64,000 bases of DNA from contig DATCKU010000108.1 in the NCBI GenBank assembly GCA_036564245.1, positions 1 to 64,000 on the forward strand, in the 5' to 3' direction. This document shows positions 46,564-55,065 of this stretch, in pieces. The notes below the pieces were generated by a model. It had not been told where the DNA came from. It saw only the letters and a list, made by a program, of their open reading frames with translations, and made no database searches. Each line of letters starts with the position of its first letter. Within the stretch, counting starts at the first letter, position 1. This DNA is from Thermasporomyces sp036564245. GTDB lineage: Bacteria; Actinomycetota; Actinomycetes; Propionibacteriales; Actinopolymorphaceae. The translations under genes were made by a program, and so were the position numbers.

Positions 46564-47667
46564 TCAGGGTATCGCGCCCGAGATCGACGGGACGGGGAGG
46601 CCGAAGCCGGGAGCCTCCGACAGGTGCAGCTTCCCGTCGATCAACCGGTAGTTGTCCGACCGGACGCCCTTGATCCGACCAGGAACCCCTTCGACGGCGA
46701 CGACGTTGCCGAGGCCGGCGGCGAGGTGTGCGGCGTAGATGGTCTTCAGCGGACGTCCCCACGCATGTGGTGAGGCTTGCGCGCCGACCTCCCGCAGCAC
46801 CGGCATGATGCGACGCCATGCGGTGAACCCGTACGACACGATGTCCATGATCAAGACATCGAGCAGGCCGTCGGCTGCCAACGCCAGCAGGAAGGGCACA
46901 TCCGGGTCACGTTCGCCGTCGGCCACCAGGGTGCCCGTGCCGAGCCGGTCGAGGAAGCGGCGAAGCCGTCGCAGGTACGGCCGGGTCTCGCGGAACGGCT
47001 CCTCGACCCAGAAGAGCTCGCAGTCCGCCACCGCCTCGAGGTAGGTGAGGAACTCTCCGGTCGTGTAGCCGTCGTTGGCGTCCACCATGATGCGAGCATC
47101 CGGGAACGCTGCCCGGACGGCTCTGGTCACCTCGATGTCCCGGCGGAGCCCTTCCTGCGCAGGTAGCCAGCGATGGCCACGACCGATCTTGAGCTTGAAC
47201 GATCGGTAGCCGAGCGCTCGGTCCGACTTGCAGTTGGCGAGCACCTTCTCGATACCTCGGGCCGGGTTCTTGGCCGTGAGGTCGTCGAGATAGATCGCGC
47301 CGTCGTAGCAGGGGACCGCCGTAGGACCAGCGCCGCCGAGGAGCCGGAACACCGGCTTGCCGAGGATCTGGCCGGCGAGGTCGTGCAGCGCGAAGTCGAG
47401 GGCTATCGCCCGCTCGTCGATGACGCCGACGTCGGGGTCGAAGACGTCGCTCACGCGCATACCCACGAGCTGCCGGATCGGCTTGACGTCACCGGCGAGA
47501 ATGCCCCATCCCATGGCGCCGGCGTTGGTACGAATGACGACCACCTCGAAGGTGCCGCCGGAACCATGGGAACCGAGCCGAGCATTGCAGCCGATGGTTC
47601 TCGGGTACCGGTCGCGCAGGGTGCCGATCACGACCCGCGCGATCCGGTGGTCCGCAAGCGCCGACAT
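46564..47667 (-). CDS. Enolase-superfamily enzyme (mandelate racemase/muconate lactonizing group)
   Basis: 367 residues. The barrel carries KxK (Lys158, Lys160 in FKLKIGRG), metal ligands Asp196 (MVDAND), Glu222 (WVEEPF) and Glu252 (ADGERD), and His301 in ASPHAWG, the place of the base of the mandelate racemase subgroup. N-terminal capping domain present. Such enzymes abstract a proton alpha to a carboxylate; dehydratase of a sugar acid or racemase are possible. No pathway genes adjacent that settle the substrate. ATG 47667 has no clear ribosome binding site. Confidence 0.88.
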   Translation of the reverse strand: MSALADHRIARVVIGTLRDRYPRTIGCNARLGSHGSGGTFEVVVIRTNAGAMGWGILAGDVKPIRQLVGMRVSDVFDPDVGVIDERAIALDFALHDLAGQILGKPVFRLLGGAGPTAVPCYDGAIYLDDLTAKNPARGIEKVLANCKSDRALGYRSFKLKIGRGHRWLPAQEGLRRDIEVTRAVRAAFPDARIMVDANDGYTTGEFLTYLEAVADCELFWVEEPFRETRPYLRRLRRFLDRLGTGTLVADGERDPDVPFLLALAADGLLDVLIMDIVSYGFTAWRRIMPVLREVGAQASPHAWGRPLKTIYAAHLAAGLGNVVAVEGVPGRIKGVRSDNYRLIDGKLHLSEAPGFGLPVPSISGAIP

Positions 47668-48113
47668 CAGCGCATGAGTGTGGGTCGCGGGCCGTCAGGA
47701 CAGAAAGGACGCAAGGGTTTCCGCCGGGAGCTGGTGTGCAGGTAACGGCTGACCGTGGCCCTCGTGCGCACGATGGTCGAAGTACGCGAGTCGCAGGGAT
47801 GCTTGATCAGAGCTGTCACCGTTGGCACCTCTTTCCCCAGCAAAGTTCCCAGCTAGTCCCCCCTTCTGTATGTCCATAACGACGTCGCTGACCGGGCTGT
47901 TTCCCGCCAGTAGGCGGACGATATTAGTCGTCAGCACGCCTGGCGTGTCCAAAGGACTCGGTGGTCGCTGCCTGATCTGGCCAACCTCGGTCGCCGCAAC
48001 GTCAGTTGACCATGTACACCACGCGAACCGGACCTGCAAGACGTGCTTGCACGTGTCGAACCTCCGGAAGGCGTAGTGCACATGGTCAACTGGGGACCGG
48101 CGCGGGCCGAACG
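47668..48113. other. 446-bp intergenic region, partly low GC
   Basis: Contains palindromic element copy B at its right end and a stretch at about 47800-47950 with clearly lower GC than neighbours, including a short CCGCC/GGCGG hairpin. A minus-strand frame 47695-47937 is open but its codon bias is weak. No gene called. Confidence 0.5.
48003..48092. repeat. Long palindromic intergenic element, full copy B
   Basis: Left arm CAGTTGACCATGTACACC(ACGC) at 48003-48024 pairs with the right arm at 48071-48092, 20 of 22 bases complementary. The 46-nt centre begins GAACCGGACCTG, like copy A, and contains a GACGTG-CTTG-CACGT hairpin at the same relative place as the inner palindrome of copy A. It lies 21 bp from the stop of the 948-residue secreted protein gene and may act as its terminator. 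Confidence 0.85.
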
Positions 48114-50924
48114 CTACCGGTTGATCCGTACGACATGCCCTTCGGTGTCAGGCAGCGCGAGGCTGATCTTCGTCCCGGTGCCGGCGTGCTCGGTCGGCAC
48201 CCGGACACCGTCGACCAGGACGACCGGCTCCTTGCCGAACCCAGAGACGGTGAGATCCACGGTGTCAGGCGCAGTCCCCTTCACAGACAGCTCCATCGAC
48301 CGACCGTCTGCGAACTCGGTCACGTCGATGTCGAGGCTGGTCGGCGACTGCACGGTCACCGGGAACGGCGCCAGGTGGCCCTTCTTTCCGGGCGCGACCT
48401 GGTAGAGCACGGGGAACCGCAGGGCGTCGGCCTTGATCGCAAGCCGATACGCCTCGACGTAGCGATCCTTCGCCAGCGCGGCCTGCGCCTTGGCGAGCAC
48501 GCCCTTCGCCAGGCCGTCGGCGGACCCCAGGTCGTCGGTGACGTGCGCGATCGCATCAGCCGCGTCCCGCCGCCACTGGATGACCAGGCTGCGATCACGC
48601 TCTGCCGGCATGTCGAGCCCCACCCGCAGGCCGATCTCGCCGCTCGCGGTGGGGTAGCGGTACGCCGGTTCGCCCTGCTCCTGTTCCACGGTGACGGTGT
48701 ACGACTGACCTCTGGTGAGCGCGACCACCGGCACGAGGAACGACACCCAACCGGATGACGTCACCTGCTGGGCGACCTCCTCGGCGGAGAGATGCCGCAT
48801 GGTCACGACGCGGCCCGTGTCGTCGGAGACGGTGAGCCGGAGGGGAGCCGGCTTGCCGGTTCGCTCGATGCGGACGTCGACCTGGTTCAGCAGCCGCAGG
48901 TCGCCAGCTGTGAAGGTGGTCGTGACAGCACGCTCGCCCTCCACGGCGCCGTCCGGCCGGTCGTCCCGTACGACGTCCCATGGGTGGAAGTCGTCGACGA
49001 ACGCATTGACCCAGCCGGCCGCGGCATCTGGCGACCCTTCGCCCTGCCAGTTGTAGATCGCGGTGTAACGAGAGCCGTTGACGTAGGTCTGCCGCAACAG
49101 CAGCGTCTTGTCCGGACCGTAGCCGGAGACGGAGTTCTCCAGGTTCGGGTTGGCGATCCGCCCGAACTCCCGGAGCTTCTGCAGGTGGTAGAAGCCGCCC
49201 TTGGTGTAGTCGTCGAGCTCGATGTACTCCGCGCCCGGTCGACCATGGCGCACGACACCCTGCGCGGTGCTCGGATGGACGTCGTCCCAGTACGGCTCCT
49301 GCATCCGCGAGTACACCTCGGAGTGCACGTTGTGCCGCAGGCTGTCGGTCGGGAACCGGACGCCTGGTCCCACCTCGATCCGCGGCCGCGGCAGGCCGGC
49401 GTAGAAGATGTCGGCGAAGAGCTGCTGCGGATATGACTGGTTGCGATACATCCACCGCTTCTCGGCCTCGGACAGCCCGTCGGTGGGATCCAGTTCGACC
49501 CCTTCCGCCCGGGCCGCCGCCACGGTGTAGGGGTTGTAGTCGGCGTAGAGGTCACGCCGCTCCACGCCGTCGTTGTACTCGGTGTACGCCTGGTCCGCGA
49601 CGCCCTTGCCGTCGCGCTTGGACCAGTACGTGCTCTCGAGGGTGGTGGAGAAGCTCAGCAGTCGGTCGGCCTCACCGCTGCGTTGCAGGTCCCAGTAGAG
49701 CGGGCGGATCAGCTCGAGCGACTCGTTCGCCTTCTTCTCGAAGTACGCGTTCAGGTCGGGGTGTCGCCAGGTGAGCCAGGGCGTGCTTCCCCAGATGTTC
49801 GGCACCGACAGGCCGTACCGAGGGTCGTAGTCCTCGCCGAGCAGCTCGTCGAGGCGCTGACCACGGAACACGTCCTTGTCGGGGCCGGTCCGGTCCTGCG
49901 GACTCCACAGGATCTGGTGGTACTCGATGTCGCCGAACGTTCCTCCCTTGCCGTCCGGGATCCGGCTGGGCGTGCCTTCCCAGTCACTGGTCGACTCGAT
50001 GCCGAACGGCAGGCCGTACTCCCGCGAAAGCTGCAGCCACAGCTGGTAGTTGGCGCTCATCTGGGCGGGTGTGCGAACCGGGAAGTAGTCCAGCACCGCC
50101 ATGCCGCGGCCGACCTCGGGCCGTTCGTGGATGGCGGATGTGACGTAGTCGAGCCGTTGCCGGAAGAACGCCTCGCCGCGGTGGTCCTGCCCGAGGACGA
50201 ACACCATGCGGTCGGGTACCCGCATGCCCTGGTCACGCACCATGCCGGGGAGGTCGGCGTACGCCCAGATCTCGCTGATGTACGCGGGCTCGGCGGTCAA
50301 GCCTTCGACGGTCACGACCGCCTTGCCGTCGCCGATGATCGACGGGTCGGCGGTGTCGAGGAAGAACGAGGAGTAGGGACCGCCGCCGGGATCTGTCGTG
50401 GCTGGATCCCTGACGTAGAGCAAGGTTCCGTCCACGAAGACCCGGAACCCGAACGCCGCACCCCAGGCGTCGTCGGGACGCACCTCCTTGAACTGCAGCG
50501 TCAACGGCCGGGTGCGCGCCACATCCAGCCGTACCTGGAATCGACCACCCGACGCCACCGACCGTGCGGTGTACGGTTCGGTCAGCTGGCCGGCGTTCAC
50601 CGTGCCCTGCACTCGCTCGGACTCGCCCTGGGCGGTCAGACGGTGGGCGCGCTCGCTTGCGTGGTTGCCGAGCTGCACCTTGTCGGAAACGCCTCGCGAC
50701 GTCGCCGCGTGGGCGGCCTGTGGCTGGAGCCACGACTGCGACCCGGCACTCGCGTCGGTACCGACGGGAGCAGACCGTGGGGTGCCCGAGAGGACCACGG
50801 CGAAGCAGAGGGTCGCCGCGAGCAGGACCGGCACCCGCGAACTGGCCAGTCGACGGTGTGACGTGACGTAGGAAGGCCCTCGGAGCCGGCGCAGGCGTTC
50901 GGGCAATCGATTCCTCATTCGCAT
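48114..50924 (-). CDS. Large secreted protein of unknown family, possibly carbohydrate-active
   Basis: About 936 residues if ATG 50924 is used (the frame starts at 50960; ATG 50918 is also possible). A basic N-terminus and hydrophobic segment (VPVLLAATLCFAVVL) with a likely cleavage near QAAHAATS form a signal peptide. A first beta-rich domain includes FKEVRPDDAWGAAFGFRVFV; a long middle domain is rich in Trp, Tyr, Asp and Glu (GIESTSDWEGTPSRIPDGKG, NIWGSTPWLTWRHPDL, QEPYWDDVHPS), reminiscent of glycoside hydrolase barrels; the C-terminal third is beta-rich. I do not recognise a family, so a sugar-hydrolase role is speculation. Confidence 0.8.
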   Translation of the reverse strand: MRMRNRLPERLRRLRGPSYVTSHRRLASSRVPVLLAATLCFAVVLSGTPRSAPVGTDASAGSQSWLQPQAAHAATSRGVSDKVQLGNHASERAHRLTAQGESERVQGTVNAGQLTEPYTARSVASGGRFQVRLDVARTRPLTLQFKEVRPDDAWGAAFGFRVFVDGTLLYVRDPATTDPGGGPYSSFFLDTADPSIIGDGKAVVTVEGLTAEPAYISEIWAYADLPGMVRDQGMRVPDRMVFVLGQDHRGEAFFRQRLDYVTSAIHERPEVGRGMAVLDYFPVRTPAQMSANYQLWLQLSREYGLPFGIESTSDWEGTPSRIPDGKGGTFGDIEYHQILWSPQDRTGPDKDVFRGQRLDELLGEDYDPRYGLSVPNIWGSTPWLTWRHPDLNAYFEKKANESLELIRPLYWDLQRSGEADRLLSFSTTLESTYWSKRDGKGVADQAYTEYNDGVERRDLYADYNPYTVAAARAEGVELDPTDGLSEAEKRWMYRNQSYPQQLFADIFYAGLPRPRIEVGPGVRFPTDSLRHNVHSEVYSRMQEPYWDDVHPSTAQGVVRHGRPGAEYIELDDYTKGGFYHLQKLREFGRIANPNLENSVSGYGPDKTLLLRQTYVNGSRYTAIYNWQGEGSPDAAAGWVNAFVDDFHPWDVVRDDRPDGAVEGERAVTTTFTAGDLRLLNQVDVRIERTGKPAPLRLTVSDDTGRVVTMRHLSAEEVAQQVTSSGWVSFLVPVVALTRGQSYTVTVEQEQGEPAYRYPTASGEIGLRVGLDMPAERDRSLVIQWRRDAADAIAHVTDDLGSADGLAKGVLAKAQAALAKDRYVEAYRLAIKADALRFPVLYQVAPGKKGHLAPFPVTVQSPTSLDIDVTEFADGRSMELSVKGTAPDTVDLTVSGFGKEPVVLVDGVRVPTEHAGTGTKISLALPDTEGHVVRINR

Positions 50925-51062
50925 GCCGGGAATCGTGATCCGCAACGCCATAGGGGTCAATGCGCCTGGCGCCGACTGGTCGGCCTCCGGCCGGCACTGG
51001 TCACGTCCGGCTCATCGTGAACTCGTCGGTCGAGCCGCGTGGTGTTTCGTCAGGCTGGGCCG

Positions 51063-52298
51063 TCAGACCGAGCGGAAGGCGATGACCAGGTTGTGACCAC
51101 CGAAGCCGAACGAGTTGTTCAACGCGGTGAGCTGGCCGTCCGGCAGCTTGCGCGGCTCGGTGGCGACGTCGAGCATCACGTCGGAGTCGAGGTTCTGCAG
51201 GTTGGCGGTCGGTGGGACGACACGGTGGTACAACGTCAGCACCGTGGCGATCGACTCCGCGACACCGGCAGCACCCAGCAGATGGCCGAGCGAGCCCTTG
51301 GGTGCGGTGACCACGACGTTGTCGACCGCGTCGCCGAGGACGGCACGAATGCCGACCGCCTCGGCGATGTCACCTGCTGGTGTCGACGTGGCGTGCGCGT
51401 TGATGTGGGTGAGCTCGTGTGGCGCGATGTCGGCATCGGCGAGCGCCTCCCGCATCGCCGCGGCGTTGCCACGCCCCTCGGGGTCGGGCTGCACGATGTG
51501 GTGGCCGTCGGCGGACACGCCGACACCTGCGACCTCGGCATAGATTCGGGCACCCCGAGCTCTCGCGTGGTCCGCGGATTCCAGGACCATCGCGGCTCCA
51601 CCCTCGCCGAGCAGGAAGCCATCGCGCTCCTTGTCGAACGGCCGTGAGGCGTGCTCCGGGTCGTCGTTGCGACGCGACAGCGCCATCATGGCGCCGAACG
51701 ACGCCATGGGCAGCGGGTGGATCACCGCCTCGGCGCCGCCCACCATGGCGACGTCCGCCTTCCCGGATCGGATGAGCTCGAGGCCGTGTCGGATCGCTTC
51801 GTTTCCGGACGCGCACGCGGCGACCGGCGTCTGCACGCTCGCCTTGGCTCCGATCTCGAGCCCGACCCAGGCGGCCCCGCCGTTGGGCATGATCATCGGG
51901 ATCGTGTAGGGCGAGACGTGACGCGGCCCCTTGCTGCGCAACACGTCGTAGATCTCCAGCAGGCTGATCAGTCCACCGATGCCCGACGCGATGGAGACCG
52001 CAAGGCGTTCGCCTGGGACCTCGGCTTCCGCCAAGCCGGCGTCCCGCCAGGCCTCACGCGCCGCCACAAGGGCGAACTGCTCGTACCGGTCGAGCTTCCT
52101 CGCCTCGACTCGTTTCAGCACCTCCGACGGATCGACCGCAGCTGGTGCGGCGATGCGCGAAGGCAGCTCGGCATATGCCTCGTCGGTGAGTGCCTTGGCA
52201 CCCGAGCGTCCGGACAGCAGGCCCTCCCATGTCGAGGCGACGTCGCCTCCGAGCGGGGTGGTGGCACCGAGTCCTGTGACGACGACCTTGGTGCTCAT
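51063..52298 (-). CDS. fabF: 3-oxoacyl-ACP synthase II (beta-ketoacyl-ACP synthase)
   Basis: 411 residues. The thiolase-fold triad is Cys162 (ACASGNEAI), His302 (NAHATST) and His339 (SLGHLLGAAG), with the glycine-rich FGFGGHN end. It elongates acyl-ACP with malonyl-ACP. Last gene of the fabD-fabH-acpP-fabF cluster, 139 bp after acpP. An alternative as a polyketide ketosynthase is unlikely given the cluster. Confidence 0.96.
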   Translation of the reverse strand: MSTKVVVTGLGATTPLGGDVASTWEGLLSGRSGAKALTDEAYAELPSRIAAPAAVDPSEVLKRVEARKLDRYEQFALVAAREAWRDAGLAEAEVPGERLAVSIASGIGGLISLLEIYDVLRSKGPRHVSPYTIPMIMPNGGAAWVGLEIGAKASVQTPVAACASGNEAIRHGLELIRSGKADVAMVGGAEAVIHPLPMASFGAMMALSRRNDDPEHASRPFDKERDGFLLGEGGAAMVLESADHARARGARIYAEVAGVGVSADGHHIVQPDPEGRGNAAAMREALADADIAPHELTHINAHATSTPAGDIAEAVGIRAVLGDAVDNVVVTAPKGSLGHLLGAAGVAESIATVLTLYHRVVPPTANLQNLDSDVMLDVATEPRKLPDGQLTALNNSFGFGGHNLVIAFRSV

Positions 52299-52437
52299 CG
52301 CGGATCTCCCCAGTTCATATGTACGTTCTCTGCCCTTGTCGAACTTTGCGTCGCGCTTCGGCCGCAGGCTGAGCTTGCCAGCTGGGTGAGCAGTCGTCCG
52401 TCGGTGCGACTACGCTGCCCACCCACCAGTGCGGCGG

Positions 52438-52683
52438 TCAGGACTGTGCTTGCTTGATGAAGTCGACGGCGTCGCCCACGGTCTTGAGGTTCTTCACCTC
52501 GTCGTCGGGGATCTTGACGCCGAACTTCTCCTCGGCTGCCACCACGACTTCGACCATCGACAGCGAGTCGACGTCGAGATCGTCGGTGAAGGACTTGTCG
52601 AGCTGGATGTCTTCGGCTGGGATCCCGGCGACATCGTTGATGATCTCCGCGAGCCCGGCGCGAATCTCCTCTGTCGTAGCCAT
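52438..52683 (-). CDS. acpP: Acyl carrier protein
   Basis: 81 residues, acidic, four-helix. The phosphopantetheine attachment Ser40 lies in DVDSLSMVEVV. It carries the growing acyl chain in fatty acid synthesis. Lies between fabH and fabF on the same strand. AGAAGGAGCAAGA-type Shine-Dalgarno precedes ATG 52683. Confidence 0.96.
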   Translation of the reverse strand: MATTEEIRAGLAEIINDVAGIPAEDIQLDKSFTDDLDVDSLSMVEVVVAAEEKFGVKIPDDEVKNLKTVGDAVDFIKQAQS

Positions 52684-52802
52684 ACTTCTTGCTCCTTCTT
52701 CTCGTCAGTGGTGCCGCGCCCGGGGTCGAGGGCGATGTCGGCTGGCGGACCTGTCCAACTACCTCGAAAGACCGGCGGCCGTCGAGGCGCTTTTCGGTGT
52801 TG

Positions 52803-53798
52803 TCAAGGGATTCGGACAACCTGGGCCGCATAGACCAGGCCGGCTCCGAATCCGATGATCAATGCGGTGTCCCCGCTCTTGATCTCACCGGCCTCGAGCA
52901 TCCGCTCCATGGCCAGTGGTATCGACGCCGCCGAGGTGTTCCCCTGCTCGGCGATGTCTCGGGCGATCACGACGTGGTCAGGGAGCTTGAGCGCCCTAGC
53001 CATGGCGTCGGTGATACGCATGTTGGCTTGATGCGGGATGAACGCATCAAGATCGTGTGGGCTGACGCCGGCCGCGTCGAGTGCCTGCTGCGCGACCTTC
53101 GCCATTTCGTACGACGCCCACCGGAAGACCTGATTGCCCCGCATCGTGAGGTGCGGGAACTCGCCGGACTCGACTGCGGAGTCCCACTCGGACTTCTGCC
53201 GGATCACGTCGGCCTGTGCTCCGTCCGACCCCCACACTACGGGACCGATGCCGGGCTCCTCGGACGGGCCGACCAAGGCTGCGCCGGCACCGTCGCCGAA
53301 CAGGAACGCCGTCGAGCGGTCGCTCAGGTCCGTGAGATCGGACAGACGTTCCACGCCGATCACGAGGACGTGACTCGCCGAACCACTCCGGACCATGGCC
53401 TGGGCGAGCTCGATGCCGTAGCAGAACCCGGCACACGCCGCGGAGATGTCGAAGGCACAGGCGCCTGCCGCTCCCAGCTCGGCCGCGACGGTGGTCGCGA
53501 TTGCGGGGGTCTGGGTGAGATGTGAGACGGTCGCGACCAGAACGCCGTCGACCTGATCCGCAGGTATGCCTGCATCGGCCAAGGCCTTGCCGCCGGCTGC
53601 CACCGACATGTAGGCGACGGTCTCCTCGTCGGTGGCCCACCGCCTCGTGACGATCCCCGACCGGGTGCGGATCCACTCGTCGGAGGAGTCGATACGTTCG
53701 CAGATCTCAGCATTGGTCACGATCCGCGACGGGCGGTAGCCGCCGACGCCGAGGATCCGGGCATGGGGTGCGCCCGTTGTCGACCGAATCGTGGTCAC
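52803..53798 (-). CDS. fabH: 3-oxoacyl-ACP synthase III
   Basis: 331 residues, with the catalytic triad Cys122 (AACAGFCYG), His256 (PHQANMRI) and Asn287 (QGNTSAAS). It starts fatty acid synthesis by joining an acyl-CoA primer to malonyl-ACP; branched primers are usual in actinomycetes. ATG 53798 overlaps the fabD stop (ATGA), so translation is coupled. Confidence 0.96.
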   Translation of the reverse strand: MTTIRSTTGAPHARILGVGGYRPSRIVTNAEICERIDSSDEWIRTRSGIVTRRWATDEETVAYMSVAAGGKALADAGIPADQVDGVLVATVSHLTQTPAIATTVAAELGAAGACAFDISAACAGFCYGIELAQAMVRSGSASHVLVIGVERLSDLTDLSDRSTAFLFGDGAGAALVGPSEEPGIGPVVWGSDGAQADVIRQKSEWDSAVESGEFPHLTMRGNQVFRWASYEMAKVAQQALDAAGVSPHDLDAFIPHQANMRITDAMARALKLPDHVVIARDIAEQGNTSAASIPLAMERMLEAGEIKSGDTALIIGFGAGLVYAAQVVRIP

Positions 53799-54979
53799 GA
53801 ATCACCTGCCGGTTGCAGACGGACCAGGGGTTGGCCGGGGGAGACGGGTTCGCCGTCGCCGACGAGCCATTCGGCGATCGTACCTCCGCGAGGTGCAGAG
53901 ACCGGGACATCGTCGCCTACACCCTTGACACTCCCGACCACCGCGCCAGGGACGAGTGACGTGCCGGTCGGGTTGTCCGGGGCGAGCTGGAACACGCCCT
54001 TGATCGGCGAGATGAGCAACCGGCGTGTGGTGTTTCCGTTCAGCGGCCCGCCTTCGGCATGCTTCTCGACGAAGGCGCGTGCGTCGTCCAGCTGGTCGGG
54101 TGTCTTCAACGCGAACGTCTCGACGCCCCGCATGGCGCGACGCGCGATACCGGTCAACGTGCCCGCAGGCGGAACCTCCAACATGCCCGTGACGCCGAGG
54201 TCCTGCATGGTCTGCATGCAGAGGTCCCAGCGCACTGGTGAGCTCACCTGCGTCACGATCCGGTTCAGGACCTCACGACCGTCGTGCACGACGTGTCCGT
54301 CGCGGTTGGAGAGCAAGCGGATCTTCGGGTCGTGCGTCGTCATCGCGCGTGCATAGCCGCCCAGCAGCTCGACCGCATGCGCGACGTAGTGGGTGTGGAA
54401 GGCGCCGGCGACCTCCAGCGGAACCAGACGAGTTCGCGGCGGCGGGTTCTCGGAGAAGCGCTTCAGGTCCTCCAACGTGCCTGCAGCTACCACCTGACCG
54501 GGACCGTTGTTGTTGGCGGCGATCAGGTTGTGCGACTCGATGGCGGCAAGCACTTCGTCAGGATCCCCACCGAGGACGGCCATCATGCCGGTCGGAGCCT
54601 TGGCCGCGACGGCGGCCATGGCCTTGCCACGCTCCCGAACGAAGACCATCGCCTGCTCGGCGCTGATCACGCCGACACCCGCGGCGGCGGTGATCTCACC
54701 AACGCTGTGTCCCGCCACGAGATCGATGATCCGGAACGCTTCGGCCGGACGCGGAAACAGCGCGAGGGCCGCTACCAGACCCGAGGCGACAAGCAGTGGT
54801 TGGGCGACTGCGGTGTCCCGAATCGTCGCTGCATCCGCCACGGTGCCGTAGTGGATGAGGTCGACGTCGCAGACCGCCGACAGCCATCGCATCCGGTCGG
54901 CGAACGTCGGATCCTCCAGCCATGGAGTGAGGAAGCCGGGTGTCTGAGCACCCTGGCCTGGAGCAACGACAACAAGCAC
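53795..54979 (-). CDS. fabD: Malonyl-CoA:ACP transacylase with C-terminal biotin-carrier-like domain
   Basis: 394 residues from GTG 54979. The transacylase has GQGAQ, the nucleophile Ser92 (GHSVGE), Arg117 (RERGKAM) and His195 (AGAFHT). It moves malonyl groups from CoA to ACP. The usual FabD ends near residue 310; here residues about 320-390 add a domain that aligns with biotin carboxyl carrier proteins (LLISPIKGVF at its start, TIAEWLVGDGEPVSPGQPL at its end), but the EAMKM motif with the biotinylated lysine is replaced by a segment around KGVGD. The extra domain is therefore unlikely to be biotinylated. First gene of the fatty acid cluster, after the FasR-like regulator gene. Confidence 0.94.
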   Translation of the reverse strand: MLVVVAPGQGAQTPGFLTPWLEDPTFADRMRWLSAVCDVDLIHYGTVADAATIRDTAVAQPLLVASGLVAALALFPRPAEAFRIIDLVAGHSVGEITAAAGVGVISAEQAMVFVRERGKAMAAVAAKAPTGMMAVLGGDPDEVLAAIESHNLIAANNNGPGQVVAAGTLEDLKRFSENPPPRTRLVPLEVAGAFHTHYVAHAVELLGGYARAMTTHDPKIRLLSNRDGHVVHDGREVLNRIVTQVSSPVRWDLCMQTMQDLGVTGMLEVPPAGTLTGIARRAMRGVETFALKTPDQLDDARAFVEKHAEGGPLNGNTTRRLLISPIKGVFQLAPDNPTGTSLVPGAVVGSVKGVGDDVPVSAPRGGTIAEWLVGDGEPVSPGQPLVRLQPAGDS

Positions 54980-55025
54980 GAATCCACCATGACGAAATCC
55001 GGGCCCCGATTAACGACGGGGCGGG

Positions 55026-55037
55026 ACGAAACTTCGT
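55026..55037. promoter_or_regulatory. Inverted repeat upstream of fabD, candidate regulator site
   Basis: ACGAAACTTCGT is a perfect 5-bp inverted repeat with 2-nt spacer in the 86-bp gap between the regulator stop and the fabD start. It may be an operator for the adjacent FasR-like protein; no experiment is known to me for this sequence. Confidence 0.4.
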
Positions 55038-55065
55038 ACGACTTCCCTGTAGGAACCCGACAAAG

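Noticed and set aside
47695..47937. 80-residue minus-strand frame in the low-GC gap
   Set aside because: Weak third-position bias (about 60 percent GC) and no ribosome binding site; kept only as an intergenic note.
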